NCBI RefSeq assembly: GCF_051020985.1
Contig: NW_027475133.1
Span: 4,464,001-4,528,000 of the forward strand
DNA: 64,000 nucleotides
Origin: Nomia melanderi
Taxonomy: Eukaryota > Arthropoda > Insecta > Hymenoptera > Halictidae
Direction of reading: 5' to 3'
Shown: positions 24,731-36,882 of the stretch, one piece after another
How positions within the stretch are numbered: position 1 is the stretch's first letter
How the letters are laid out: each line of letters starts with the position of its first letter
Made by a program: the position numbers and the translations under genes
The notes under the pieces: generated by a model
What the model was told of the DNA's origin: nothing
The model's database searches: none
What the model saw: only the letters and a program-made list of their open reading frames with translations

Positions 24731-27700
24731 CGGACACTCAGGGTCAGGGGAAAATCCAATATATATCTGTTGATATCTCGGGTGCTATTACAGATAGCGC
24801 ATTAAATCAAAGTGAATTATCTGCAGGAGTCCCTGGCGCATGAATCTGTGCAGCGGGAACGACCTCGGACCACCAGGGGCCGAGAAAACTACCGTCTCAT
24901 GGGGCCGGACACTCAGGGTCAGGGGAAAATCCAATATAGATCTGGTGATATCTCGGGTGCTATTAGAGATAGCGCAATAAATCAATGTGCATTGTCTGTA
25001 GGAGACCCTGGCGCATGAACCTGTGCAGCGGGAACGACCTCGGACCACCAGGGGCTGAGAAAACCACAGTCTCATGGGGCCGGACACTCAGGTTCAGGGG
25101 AAAATCCAATATATATCTGGTGATATCTCGGTTGCTATTAGAGATAGCGCAATGAACCAAAGTGAATTATATGCAGGAGGCCCTGGCGCATGAATCTGTG
25201 CAGCGGGAACGACCTCGGACCACCAGGGGCCGAGAAAACGACCGTCTCATGGGGCCGGACACTCAGGGTCAGTGAAAAATCCAATATAGATCTGGTGATA
25301 TCTCGGCTGCTATTAAAGATAGCGCAATAAATCAAAGTGCATTGTCTGTAGGAGGCCCTGCCGCATGAATCTGTGCAGCGGGAACGACCTCGGAACACCA
25401 GGGACCGAGAAAACCACCGTCTCATGGGGCCGGACACTCAGGGTCAGTGAAAAATCCAATATATATGTGTTGATATCTCGGGTGCTATTACAGATAGCGC
25501 AATAAATCAAAGTGCATTGTCTGTAGGAGGCCCTGGCGCATGAATCTGTGCAGCGGGAACGACCTCGGACCACCAGGGGCCGAAAAAACCACAGTCTCAT
25601 GGGGCCGGTCACTCAGGGTCAGGGGAAAATCCAATATATATCTGGTGATATCTCGGGTGCTATTACAGATAGCGCAATAAATCAAAGTGCATTGTTTGTA
25701 GGAGGCCCTGGCGCATGAATCTGTCTAACAGGAACGACCTCGGACCACCAGGGGCCGAGAAAACCACAGTCTCATGGGGCCGGACACTCAGGGTCAGGGG
25801 AAAATCCAATATATATCTGGTGATATCTCGGGTGCTATTACAGATAGCGCAATAAATCAAAGTGCATTGTCTGTAGGAGGCCCTGCCGCATGAATCTGTG
25901 CAGCGGGAACGACCTCGGACCACCAGGGGCCGAGAAAACCACAGTCTCATTGGGCCGGACACTCAGGGTCAGGGGAAAATCCAATATATATCTGGTGATA
26001 TCTCGGGTGCTATTAGAGATAGCATAATAAACCAAAGTGAATTATTTGCAGGAGGCCCTGGCGCATGAATCTGTGCAGCGGGAACGACCTCGGACCACCA
26101 GGGGCCGAGAAAACGACCGTCTCATGGGGCCGGACACTCATGGTCAGGGGAAAATCCAATATATATCTGGTGATATCTCGGGTGCTATTAGAGATAGCGC
26201 AATAAACCAAAGTGAATTATCTGCAGGAGGCCCTGGCGCATGAATCTGTGCAGCGGGAACGACCTCGGACCACCAGGGGCCGAGAAAACGACCGTCTCAT
26301 GGCGCCGGACACTCAGGGTCAGTGAAAAATCCAATATATATCTGCTGATATCTCGGGTGCTATTACAGATAGCGCAATAAATCAAAGTGCATTGTCTGTA
26401 GGAGGCCCTGGCGCATGAATCTGTGCAGCGGGAACGACCTCGGACCACCAGGGGCCGAGAAAACCACAGTCTCATGGGGCCGGTCACTCAGGGTCAGTGA
26501 AAAATCCAATATATATCTGCTGATATCTCGGGTGCTATTAGAGATAGCGCAATAAACCAAAGTGAATTATCTGCAGGAGGCCCTGCCGCATGAATCTGTG
26601 CAGCGGGAACGACCTCGGACCACCAGGGGCCGAAAAAACCACTGTCTCATGGGGCCGGACACTCAGGGTCAGGGTAAAATCCAATATATATCTGGCGATA
26701 TCTCGGGTGCTATTACAGGTAGCGCAATAAATCAAAGTGCATTGTCTGTAGGAGGCCCTGGCGCATGAATCTGTGCAGCGGGAACGACCTCGGAACACCA
26801 GGGACCGAGAAAACCACCGTCTCATGGGGCCGGACACTCAGGTTCAGTGAAAAATCCAATATATATCTGGTGATATCTCGGGTGCTATTAGAGATAGCGC
26901 AATAAACCAAAGTGAATTATCTGCAGGAGGCCCTGGCGCATGAATCTGTGCAACGGGAACGACCTCGGACCACCAGGGGCCGAGAAAACCACAGTCTCAT
27001 GGGGCCGGACACTCAGGGTCAGGGTAAAATCCAATATATATCTGGCGATATCTCGGGTGCTATTACAGGTAGCGCAATAAATCAAAGTGCATTGTCTGTA
27101 GGAGGCCCTGGCGCATGAATCTGTGCAGCGGGAACGACCTCGGAACACCAGGGACCGAGAAAACCCCCGTCTCATGGGGCCGGACACTCAGGTTCAGTGA
27201 AAAATCCAATATATATCTGGTGATATCTCGGGGGCTATTAGAGATAGCGCAAAAAACCAAAGTGAATTATCAGCAGGTGGCCCTGGCGCATGAATCTGTG
27301 CAACGGGAACGACCTCGGTCCACCAGGGGCCGAGAAAACGACCGTCTCATGGGGCCGGACGCTCAGGGTCAGTGAAAAATCCAATATATATCTGGTGATA
27401 TCTCGGGTGCTATTAGAGATAGCGCAATAAATCAATGTGCATTGTCTGTAGGTGACCCTGGCGCATGAACCTGTGCAGCGGAAACGACCTCGGACCACCA
27501 GGGGCTGAGAAAACCACAGTCTCATGGGGCCGGACACTCAGGGTCAGGGGAAAATACAATATATATCTGGCGATATCTCGGATGCTATTACAGGTAGCGC
27601 AATAAATCAAAGTGCATTGTCTGTAGGAGGCCATGGCGCATGAATCTGTGCAGCGGGAACGACCTCGGAACACCAGGGACCGAGAAAACGACCGTCTCAT

Positions 27701-28339
27701 GGGGCCGGACGCTCAGGGTCAGTGAAAAATCCAATATATATCTGGTGATATCTCGGGTGCTATTACAGATAGCGCAATAAACCAAAGTGAATTATCTGCA
27801 GGAGGCCCTGGCGCATGAATCTGTGCAACGGGAACGACCTCGGACCACCAGGGGCCCCGAAAACCACAGTCTCATGGGGCCGGACACTCAGGGTCAGGGG
27901 AAAATCCAATATAGATCTGGTGATATCTGGGGTGCTATTACAGATAGCGCAATAAATCAAAGTGCATTACCTGTAGGAGGCCCTGGCGCATGAATCTGTG
28001 CAGCGGGAACGACTTCGGACCAAAAGGGGCCGAGAAAACCACAGTCTCATGGGGCCGGACACTCAGGGTCAGGGGAAAATCCAATATATATGTGGTGATA
28101 TCTCGGGTGCTATTAGAGATAGCGCAATAAACCAAAGTGAATTATCTGCAGCAGGCCCTGGCGCATGAATCTGTGCAGCGGGAACGACCTCGGACCACCA
28201 GGGGCAGAGAAAACTACCGTCTCATGGGGCCGGACATTCAGGGTCATGGAAAAATCCAATATATATCTGGTGATATCTCGGGTGCTATTACAGATAGCGC
28301 AATAAATCAAAGTGCATTGTCTGCAGGAGGCCCTGGCCC
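24315..28339 (+). repeat. Higher-order repeat copy E1 (23 monomers, 4,025 bp)
   Basis: This matches 28,340-32,364 at offset 4,025, which is 23 x 175. It begins in the monomer with GGGGCAGAGAAAACT followed by the CTCCTATTACCG marker. It contains AATATAGATCTGG, GTGTTGATATC and CAGGTAGCGC monomers in the same order as E2. One block of four monomers, about 25,887-26,535, is not present in E2. Confidence 0.88.
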
Positions 28340-31300
28340 ATGAATCTGTGCAGCGGGAACGACCTCGGACCACCAGGGGCAGAGAAAACTACCGTCTCAT
28401 GGGGCCGGACACTCAGGGTCAGTGAAAAATCCAATATATATCTGGTGATATCTCGGCTCCTATTACCGATAGCGCAATATTTCAAAGTGCATTGTCTGTA
28501 GGAGGCCCTGTCGCATGAATCTGGGAAGCGGGAGCGACCTCGGATCACCAGGGGCCGAGAAAACCACCTTCTCATGGGGCCGGACACTCAGGGTCATGGA
28601 AAAATCCAATATATATCTGGTGATATCTCGGGTGCTATTACAGATAGCGCAATAAATCAAAGTGCATTGTCTGCAGGAGGCCCTGGCCCATGAATCTGTG
28701 CAGCGGGAACGACCTCGGACCACCAGGGCCCGAGAAAACCACAGTCTCATGGGGCCGGACACTCAGGGTCAGGGGAAAATCCAATATATATCTGTTGATA
28801 TCTCGGGTGCTATTACAGATAGCGCAATAAATCAAAGTGAATTATCTGCAGGAGTCCCTGGCGCATGAATCTGTGCAGCGGGAACGACCTCGGACCACCA
28901 GGGGCCGAGAAAACTACCGTCTCATGGGGCCGGACACTCAGGGTCAGGGGAAAATCCAATATAGATCTGGTGATATCTCGGGTGCTATTAGAGATAGCGC
29001 AATAAATCAATGTGCATTGTCTGTAGGAGACCCTGGCGCATGAACCTGTGCAGCGGGAACGACCTCGGACCACCAGGGGCTGAGAAAACCACAGTCTCAT
29101 GGGGCCGGACACTCAGGTTCAGGGGAAAATCCAATATATATCTGGTGATATCTCGGTTGCTATTAGAGATAGCGCAATGAACCAAAGTGAATTATCTGCA
29201 GGAGGCCCTGGCGCATGAATCTGTGCAGCGGGAACGACCTCGGACCACCAGGGGCCGAGAAAACGACCGCCTCATGGGGCCGGACACTCAGGGTCAGTGA
29301 AAAATCCAATATAGATCTGGTGATATCTCGGCTGCTATTAAAGATAGCGCAATAAATCAAAGTGCATTGTCTGTAGGAGGCCCTGCCGCATGAATCTGTG
29401 CAGCGGGAACGACCTCGGAACACCAGGGACCGAGAAAACCACCGTCTCATGGGGCCGGACACTCAGGGTCAGTGAAAAATCCAATATATATGTGGTGATA
29501 TCTCGGGTGCTATTACAGATAGCGCAATAAATCAAAGTGCATTGTCTGTAGGAGGCCCTGGCTCATGAATCTGTGCAGCGGGAACGACCTCGGACCACCA
29601 GGGGCCGAAAAAACCACAGTCTCATGGGGCCGGTCACTCAGGGTCAGGGGAAAATCCAATATATATCTGGTGATATCTCGGGTGCTATTACAGATAGCGC
29701 AATAAATCAAAGTGCATTGTTTGTAGGAGGCCCTGGCGCATGAATCTGTCTAACGGGAACGACCTCGGACCACCAGGGGCCGAGAAAACCACAGTCTCAT
29801 GGGGCCGGACACTCAGGGTCAGGGGAAAATCCAATATATATCTGGTGATATCTCGGGTGCTATTAGAGATAGCGCAATAAACGAAAGTGCATTGTCTGTA
29901 GGAGGCCCTGCCGCATGAATCTGTGCAGCGGGAACGACCTCGGACCACCAGGGGCCTAGAAAACGACCGTCTCATGGGGCCGGACACTCAGGGTCAGTGA
30001 AAAATCCAATATAGATCTGGTGATATCTCGGCTGCTATTAAAGATAGCGCAATAAATCAAAGTGCATTGTCTGTAGGAGGCCCTGCCGCATGAATCTGTG
30101 CAGCGGGAACGACCTCGGAACACCAGGGACCGAGAAAACCACCGTCTCATGGGGCCGGACACTCAGGGTCAGTGAAAAATCCAATATATATGTGGTGATA
30201 TCTCGGGTGCTATTACAGATAGCGCAATAAATCAAAGTGCATTGTCTGTAGGAGGCCCTGGCTCATGAATCTGTGCAGCGGGAACGACCTCGGACCACCA
30301 GGGGCCGAAAAAACCACAGTCTCATGGGGCCGGTCACTCAGGGTCAGGGGAAAATCCAATATATATCTGGTGATATCTCGGGTGCTATTACAGATAGCGC
30401 AATAAATCAAAGTGCATTGTTTGTAGGAGGCCCTGGCGCATGAATCTGTCTAACGGGAACGACCTCGGACCACCAGGGGCCGAGAAAACCACAGTCTCAT
30501 GGGGCCGGACACTCAGGGTCAGGGGAAAATCCAATATATATCTGGTGATATCTCGGGTGCTATTAGAGATAGCGCAATAAACCAAAGTGAATTATCTGCA
30601 GGAGGCCCTGGCGCATGAATCTGTGCAGCGGGAACGACCTCGGACCACCAGGGGCCGAAAAAACCACTGTCTCATGGGGCCGGACACTCAGGGTCAGTGA
30701 AAAATCCAATATATATCTGGCGATATCTCGGGTGCTATTACAGGTAGCGCAATAAATCAAAGTGCATTGTCTGTAGGAGGCCCTGGCGCATGAATCTATG
30801 CAGCGGGAACGACCTCGGAACACCAGGGACCGAGAAAACCACCGTCTCATGGGGCCGGACACTCAGGTTCAGTGAAAAATCCAATATATATCTGGTGATA
30901 TCTCGGGTGCTATTAGAGATAGCGCAATAAACCAAAGTGAATTATCTGCAGGAGGCCCTGGCGCATGAATCTGTGCAACGGGAACGACCTCGGACCACCA
31001 GGGGCCGAGAAAACCACAGTCTCATGGGGCCGGACACTCAGGGTCAGGGTAAAATCCAATATATATCTGGCGATATCTCGGGTGCTATTACAGGTAGCGC
31101 CATAAATCAAAGTGCATTGTCTGTAGGAGGCCCTGGCGCATGAATCTGTGCAGCGGGAACGACCTCGGAACACCAGGGACCGAGAAAACCCCCGTCTCAT
31201 GGGGCCGGACACTCAGGTTCAGTGAAAAATCCAATATATATCTGGTGATATCTCGGGGGCTATTAGAGATAGCGCAATAAACCAAAGTGAATTATCAGCA

Positions 31301-32364
31301 GGTGGCCCTGGCGCATGAATCTGTGCAACGGGAACGACCTCGGTCCACCAGGGGCCGAGAAAACGACCGTCTCATGGGGCCGGACGCTCAGGGTAAGTGA
31401 AAAATCCAATATATATCTGGTGATATCTCGGGTGCTATTAGAGATAGCGCAATAAATCAATGTGCATTGTCTGTAGGTGACCCTGGCGCATGAACCTGTG
31501 CAGCGGGAACGACCTCGGACCACCAGGGGCTGAGAAAACCACAGTCTCATGGGGCCGGACACTCAGGGTCAGGGGAAAATACAATATATATCTGGCGATA
31601 TCTCGGATGCTATTACAGGTAGCGCAATAAATCAAAGTGCATTGTCTGTAGGAGGCCCTGGCGCATGAATCTGTGCAGCGGGAACGACCTCGGAACACCA
31701 GGGACCGAGAAAACGACCGTCTCATGGGGCCGGACGCTCAGGGTCAGTGAAAAATCCAATATATATCTGGTGATATCTCGGGTGCTATTACAGATAGCGC
31801 AATAAACCAAAGTGAATTATCTGCAGGAGGCCCTGGCGCATGAATCTGTGCAACGGGAACGACCTCGGACCACCAGGGGCCGCGAAAACCACAGTCTCAT
31901 GGGGCCGGACACTCAGGGTCAGGGGAAAATCCAATATAGATCTGGTGATATCTGGGGTGCTATTACAGATAGCGCAATAAATCAAAGTGCATTACCTGTA
32001 GGAGGCCCTGGCGCATGAATCTGTGCAGCGGGAACGACCTCGGACCAAAAGGGGCCGAGAAAACCACAGTCTCATGGGGCCGGACACTCAGGGTCAGGGG
32101 AAAATCCAATATATATGTGGTGATATCTCGGGTGCTATTAGAGATAGCGCAATAAACCAAAGTGAATTATCTGCAGCAGGCCCTGGCGCATGAATCTGTG
32201 CAGCGGGAACGACCTCGGACCACCAGGGGCAGAGAAAACTGCCGTCTCATGGGGCCGGACACTCAGGGTCATGGAAAAATCCAATATATGTCTGGTGATA
32301 TCTCGGGTGCTATTACAGATAGCGCAATAAATCAAAGTGCATTGTCTGCAGGAGGCCCTGGCCC
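28340..32364 (+). repeat. Higher-order repeat copy E2 (23 monomers, 4,025 bp)
   Basis: This is the second copy of the 23-monomer unit, with the same total length as E1 although four monomers differ (see 29,912-30,560). A third copy starts at 32,365 and stays in register until 32,698, where GTCTGCAGG becomes GTCTGTAGG. Private changes include CCATGGCGC in E1 versus CCCTGGCGC in E2 near 31,665. Confidence 0.88.
29912..30560 (+). repeat. Four-monomer block in E2 copied from the block just before it
   Basis: From about 29,912 the sequence repeats 29,212 onward at offset 700 (4 x 175), including the rare CTGTCTAACGGGAACG and ATTGTTTGTAGG variants. The first junction lies in 29,912-29,964 and the second before about 30,583. 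E1 has four different monomers here (about 25,887-26,535), so a four-for-four replacement left the unit length unchanged. A GGCCTAGAAAACG change near 29,957 is private to this copy. Confidence 0.82.
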
Positions 32365-32698
32365 ATGAATCTGTGCAGCGGGAACGACCTCGGACCACCA
32401 GGGGCAGAGAAAACTACCGTCTCATGGGGCCGGACACTCAGGGTCAGTGAAAAATCCAATATATATCTGGTGATATCTCGGCTCCTATTACCGATAGCGC
32501 AATATTTCAAAGTGCATTGTCGGTAGGAGGCCCTGTCGCATGAATCTGGGAAGCGGGAGCGACCTCGGATCACCAGGGGCCGGGAAAACCACCTTCTCAT
32601 GGGGCCGGACACTCAGGGTCATGGAAAAATCCAATATATATCTGGTGATATCTCGGGTGCTATTACAGATAGCGCAATAAATCAAAGTGCATTGTCTG
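32365..32698 (+). repeat. Truncated third copy of the 23-monomer unit (E3)
   Basis: About two monomers continue at offset 4,025 from E2, including the CTCCTATTACCG marker near 32,485, then switch to unrelated monomer variants at 32,699. This is the last marker monomer in the window. Confidence 0.78.
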
Positions 32699-32810
32699 TA
32701 GGAGGCCCTGGCGCATGAATCTGTGCAGCGGGAACGACCTCGGACCACCAGGGGCCGAGAAAAGCACAGTCTCATGGGGCCGGACACTCAGGGTCAGGGT
32801 AAAATCCAAT

Positions 32811-32825
32811 ATATATGGATTTCTC
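32811..32825 (+). repeat. 4-bp deletion monomer (171 bp)
   Basis: The usual ATATATCTGGTGATATCTCGG is shortened to ATATATGGATTTCTCGG, removing 4 bp and destroying the GATATC site. It is the largest indel I found in any monomer. The matching segment near 34,745 has the full-length sequence, so the deletion postdates or escaped that duplication. Confidence 0.9.
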
Positions 32826-33284
32826 GGCTGCTATTACAGATAGCGCAATAAATCAAAGTGCATTACCTGTAGGAGGCCCTGGCGCATGAATCTGTGCAGC
32901 GGGAACGTCCTCGGACCTCCAGGGGCCGAGACAACGACCGTCTCATGGGGCCGGACACTCAGGGTCAGGGTAAAATCCAATATATATCTGGTGATATCTC
33001 GGGTGCTATAACAGATAGCGCAATAAATCAAAGTGCATTGTCTGTAGGAGGCCCTGGCGCATGGATCTGTGCAGCGGGAACGACCTCGGACCACCAGGGG
33101 CCGAGAAAAGCACAGTCTCATGGGGCCGGACACTCAGGGTCAGGGTAAAATCCAATATATATCTGGTGATATCTCGGGTGCTATTAGAGATAGCGCAATA
33201 AACCAAAGTGAATTATATGCAGGAGGCCCTGGCGCATGAATCTGTGCAGCGGGAACGACCGCGGACCACCAGGGGCCGAGAAAA
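32822..33284 (+). repeat. Segmental duplication, source copy (offset 1,925)
   Basis: This recurs at about 34,747-35,209, 11 monomers downstream. Shared rare states include GGAACGTCCTCGGACC with GAGACAACGACCG, GCTATAACAG, GCGCATGGATCTG, GAAAAGCACAG and GAATTATATGC. It ends where GAAAACGACCG (33,285) differs from GAAAAGCACAG (35,210). Confidence 0.78.
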
Positions 33285-33756
33285 CGACCGTCTCATGGGG
33301 CCGGACACTCAGGGTCAGGGGAAAATCCAATATATATCTGCTGATATCTCGGGTGCTATTACAGATAGCGCAATAAATCAAAGTGCATTGTCTGTAGGAG
33401 GCCCTGGCGCATGAATCTGTGCAGCGGGAACGACCTCGGACCACCAGGGGCCGAGAAAACCACAGTCTCATGGGGCCGGACACTCAGGGACAGCGGAAAA
33501 TCCAATATATATCTGGTGATATCTCGGGTGCTATTACAGATAGAGCAATAAATCAAAGTGCATTGTCTGTAGGAGGCCCTGGCGCATGAATGTGTGCAGC
33601 GGGAACGACCTCGGACCACCAGGGGCCGAGAAAACCGCAGTCTCATGGGGCCGGACACTCAGGGTCAGGGAAAAATAAAATATATATCTGGTGATATCTC
33701 GGGCGCTATTACAGATAGCGCAATAAATCAAAGTGAATTATCTGCAGGAGGCCCTG

Positions 33757-33931
33757 GCGCATGAATCTGTGCAGCGGGAACGACCGCGGACCACCAGGGG
33801 CCGAGAAAACCACCGTCTCATGGGGCCGGACACTCAGGGTCAGGGAAAAATCCAATATATATCTGGTGATATCTCGGGTGCTATTAGAGATAGCGCAATA
33901 AACCAAAGTGAGTTATCTGCAGGAGGCCCTG
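33757..33931 (+). repeat. Reference type A monomer (175 bp)
   Basis: This copy is close to the majority sequence and serves as a ruler. In monomer coordinates: GCGCATGAAT at 1-10; a GC-rich block with CTCGG at 29-33 and CCGAG at 45-49; AATATATATC near 98-107; GATATC at 112-117; ATTAGAGATAGCGC at 127-140; AATAAACCAAAGTGA at 141-155; CTGCAG (PstI) at 161-166; end at 175. Type A is defined by four linked states: G in ATTAGAG, C in AAACCAAAG, A in GTGAATTA, and CTGCAG. The majority sequence has nine CpGs, an observed/expected ratio of about 0.73. Confidence 0.9.
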
Positions 33932-34746
33932 GCGCATGAATCTGTGCAACGGGAACGACCTCGGACCACCAGGGGCCGAGAAAACCATAGTCTCATGGGG
34001 CCGGACACTCAGGGTCAGGGGAAAATCCAATATATATCTGGTGATATCTCGGGTGCTATTAGAGATAGCGCAATAAATCAAAGTGCATTGTCTGTAGGAG
34101 GCCCTGGCGCATGAATCTGTGCAGCGGGAACGACCTCGGAACACCAGGGACCGAGAAAACCACCGTCTCATGGGGCCGGACACTCAGGGTCAGTGAAAAA
34201 TCCAATATATATGTGGTGATATCTCGGGTGCTATTACAGATAGCGCAATAAATCAAAGTGCATTGTCTGTAGGAGACCCTGGCGCATGAACCTGTGCAGC
34301 GGGAACGACCTCGGACCACCAGGGGCCGAGAAAACCACAGTCTCATGGGGCCGGACGCTCAGGGTCAGTGAAAAATCCAATATATATCTGGTGATATCTC
34401 GGGTGCTATTAGAGATAGCGCAATAAACCAAAGTGAATTATCTGCAGGAGGCCCTGGCGCATGAATCTGTGCAACGGGAACGACCCCGGACCACCAGGGG
34501 CCGAGAAAACCACAGTCTCATGGGGCCGGACACTCAGGGTCAGGGGAAAATCCAATATAGATCTGGTGATATCTCGGGTGCTATTACAGATAGCGCAATA
34601 AACCAAAGTGAATTATCTGCAGGAGGCCCTTGCGCATGAATCTGTGCAACGGGAACGTCCTCGGACCACCAGGGGCCGAGAAAACCACAGTCTCATGGGG
34701 CCGGACACTCAGGGTCAGGGGAAAATCCAATATAGATCTGGTGATA

Positions 34747-35209
34747 TCTCGGCTGCTATTACAGATAGCGCAATAAATCAAAGTGCATTACCTGTAGGAG
34801 GCCCTGGCGCATGAATCTGTGCAGCGGGAACGTCCTCGGACCTCCAGGGGCCGAGACAACGACCGTCTCATGGGGCCGGACACTCAGGGTCAGGGTAAAA
34901 TCCAATATATATCTGGTGATATCTCGGGTGCTATAACAGATAGCGCAATAAATCAAAGTGCATTGTCTGTAGGTGGCCCTGGCGCATGGATCTGTGCAGC
35001 GGGAACGACCTCGGACCACCAGGGGCCGAGAAAAGCACAGTCTCATGGGGCCGGACACTCAGGGTCAGGGTAAAATCCAATATATATCTGGTGATATCTC
35101 GGGTGCTATTAGAGATAGCGCAATAAACCAAAGTGAATTATATGCAGGAGGCCCTGGCGCATGAATCTGTGCAGCGGCAACGACCGCGGACCACCAGGGG
35201 CCGAGAAAA
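34747..35209 (+). repeat. Segmental duplication of 32,822-33,284
   Basis: This second copy has the ordinary-length ATATC region just upstream. It differs by AGGTGGCCC instead of AGGAGGCCC near 34,975 and by GCGGCAACG instead of GCGGGAACG near 35,180. Confidence 0.76.
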
Positions 35210-36882
35210 GCACAGTCTCATGGGGCCGGACACTCAGGGTCAGGGGAAAATCCAATATATATCTGGTGATATCTCGGGTGCTATTAGAGATAGCGCAATA
35301 AATCAAAGTGCATTGTCTGTAGGAGGCCCTGGCGCATGAATCTGTGCAGCGGGAACGACCTCGGAACACCAGGGACCGAGAAAACCACCGTCTCATGGGG
35401 CCGGACACTCAGGGTCAGTGAAAAATCCAATATATATGTGGTGATATCTCGGGTGCTATTACAGATAGCGCAATAAATCAAAGTGCATTGCCTGTAGGAG
35501 ACCCTGGCGCATGAACCTGTGCAGCGGGAACGACCTCGGACCACCAGGGGCCGAGAAAACCACAGTCTCATGGGGCCGGACACTCAGGGTCAGGGGAAAA
35601 TCCAATATAGATCTGGTGATATCTCGGGTGCTATTACAGATAGCGCAATAAACCAAAGTGAATTATCTGCAGGAGGCCCTGGCGCATGAATCTGTGCAAC
35701 GGGAACGACCTCGGACCACCAGGGGCCGAAAAAACCACAGTCTCATGGGGCCGGACACTCAGGGTCAGGGAAAAATCCAATATATATCTGGTGATATCTC
35801 GGGTGCTGTTACAGATAGCGCAATAAATCAAAGTGCATTGTCTGTAGGAGGCCCTGGCGCATGAATCTGTGCAGCAGGAACGACCTCGGACCACCAGGGG
35901 CCGAGAAAACCACAGTCTCATGGAGCCGGACACTCAGGGTCAGGGGAAAATCCAGTATATATCTCTTGATATCTCGGGTGCTATTAGAGATAGCGCAATA
36001 AACCAAAGTGAATTATCTGCAGGAGGCCCTGGCGCATGAATCTGTGCAGCGGGAACGTCCTCGGACCCCCAGGGGCCGAGACAACCACCGGCTCATGGGG
36101 CCGGACACTCAGGGTCAGGGTAAAATCCAATATATATCTGGTGATATCTCGGGTGCTATTACAGATAGCGCAATAAATCAAAGTGCATTGTCTGTAGGAG
36201 GCCCTGGCGCATGAATCTGTGCAGCGGGAACCACCTCGGATCACCAGGGGCCGAGAAAACGACCGTCTCATGGGGCCGGACACTCAGGGTCAGGGGAAAA
36301 TCCAATATATATCTGGTGATATCTCGGGTGCTATTACAGATAGCGCAATAAATCAAAGTGAATTATCTGCAGGAGGCCCTGGCGCATGAATCTGTGCAGC
36401 GGGAACGACCTCGGACCACCAGGGTCCGAGAAAAACACCGTCTCATGGGGCCGCACACTCAGGGTCAGTGAAAAATCCAATATATATCTGGTGATATCTC
36501 GGGTGCTATTACAGATAGAGCAATAAATCAAAGTGCATTGTCTGTAGGAGGCCCTGGCGCATGAATCTGTGCAGCGGGAACTACCTCGGACCACCAGGTG
36601 CCGAGAAAACCACAGTCTCATGGGGCCGGACACTCAGGGTCAGGGCAAAATCCAATATATATCTGGTGATATCTCGGGTGCTATTAGAGATAGCGCAATA
36701 AACCAAAGTGCATTGTCTGTAGGAGGCCCTGGCGCATGAATCTGTGCAGCGGGAACAACCTCGGACCACCAGGGGCCGAGAAAACCACAGTCTCATGGGG
36801 CCGGACACTCTGGGTCAGGGCAAAATCCAATATATATCTGGTGATATGTCGGGTGCTATTACAGATAGCGCAATAAATCAAA

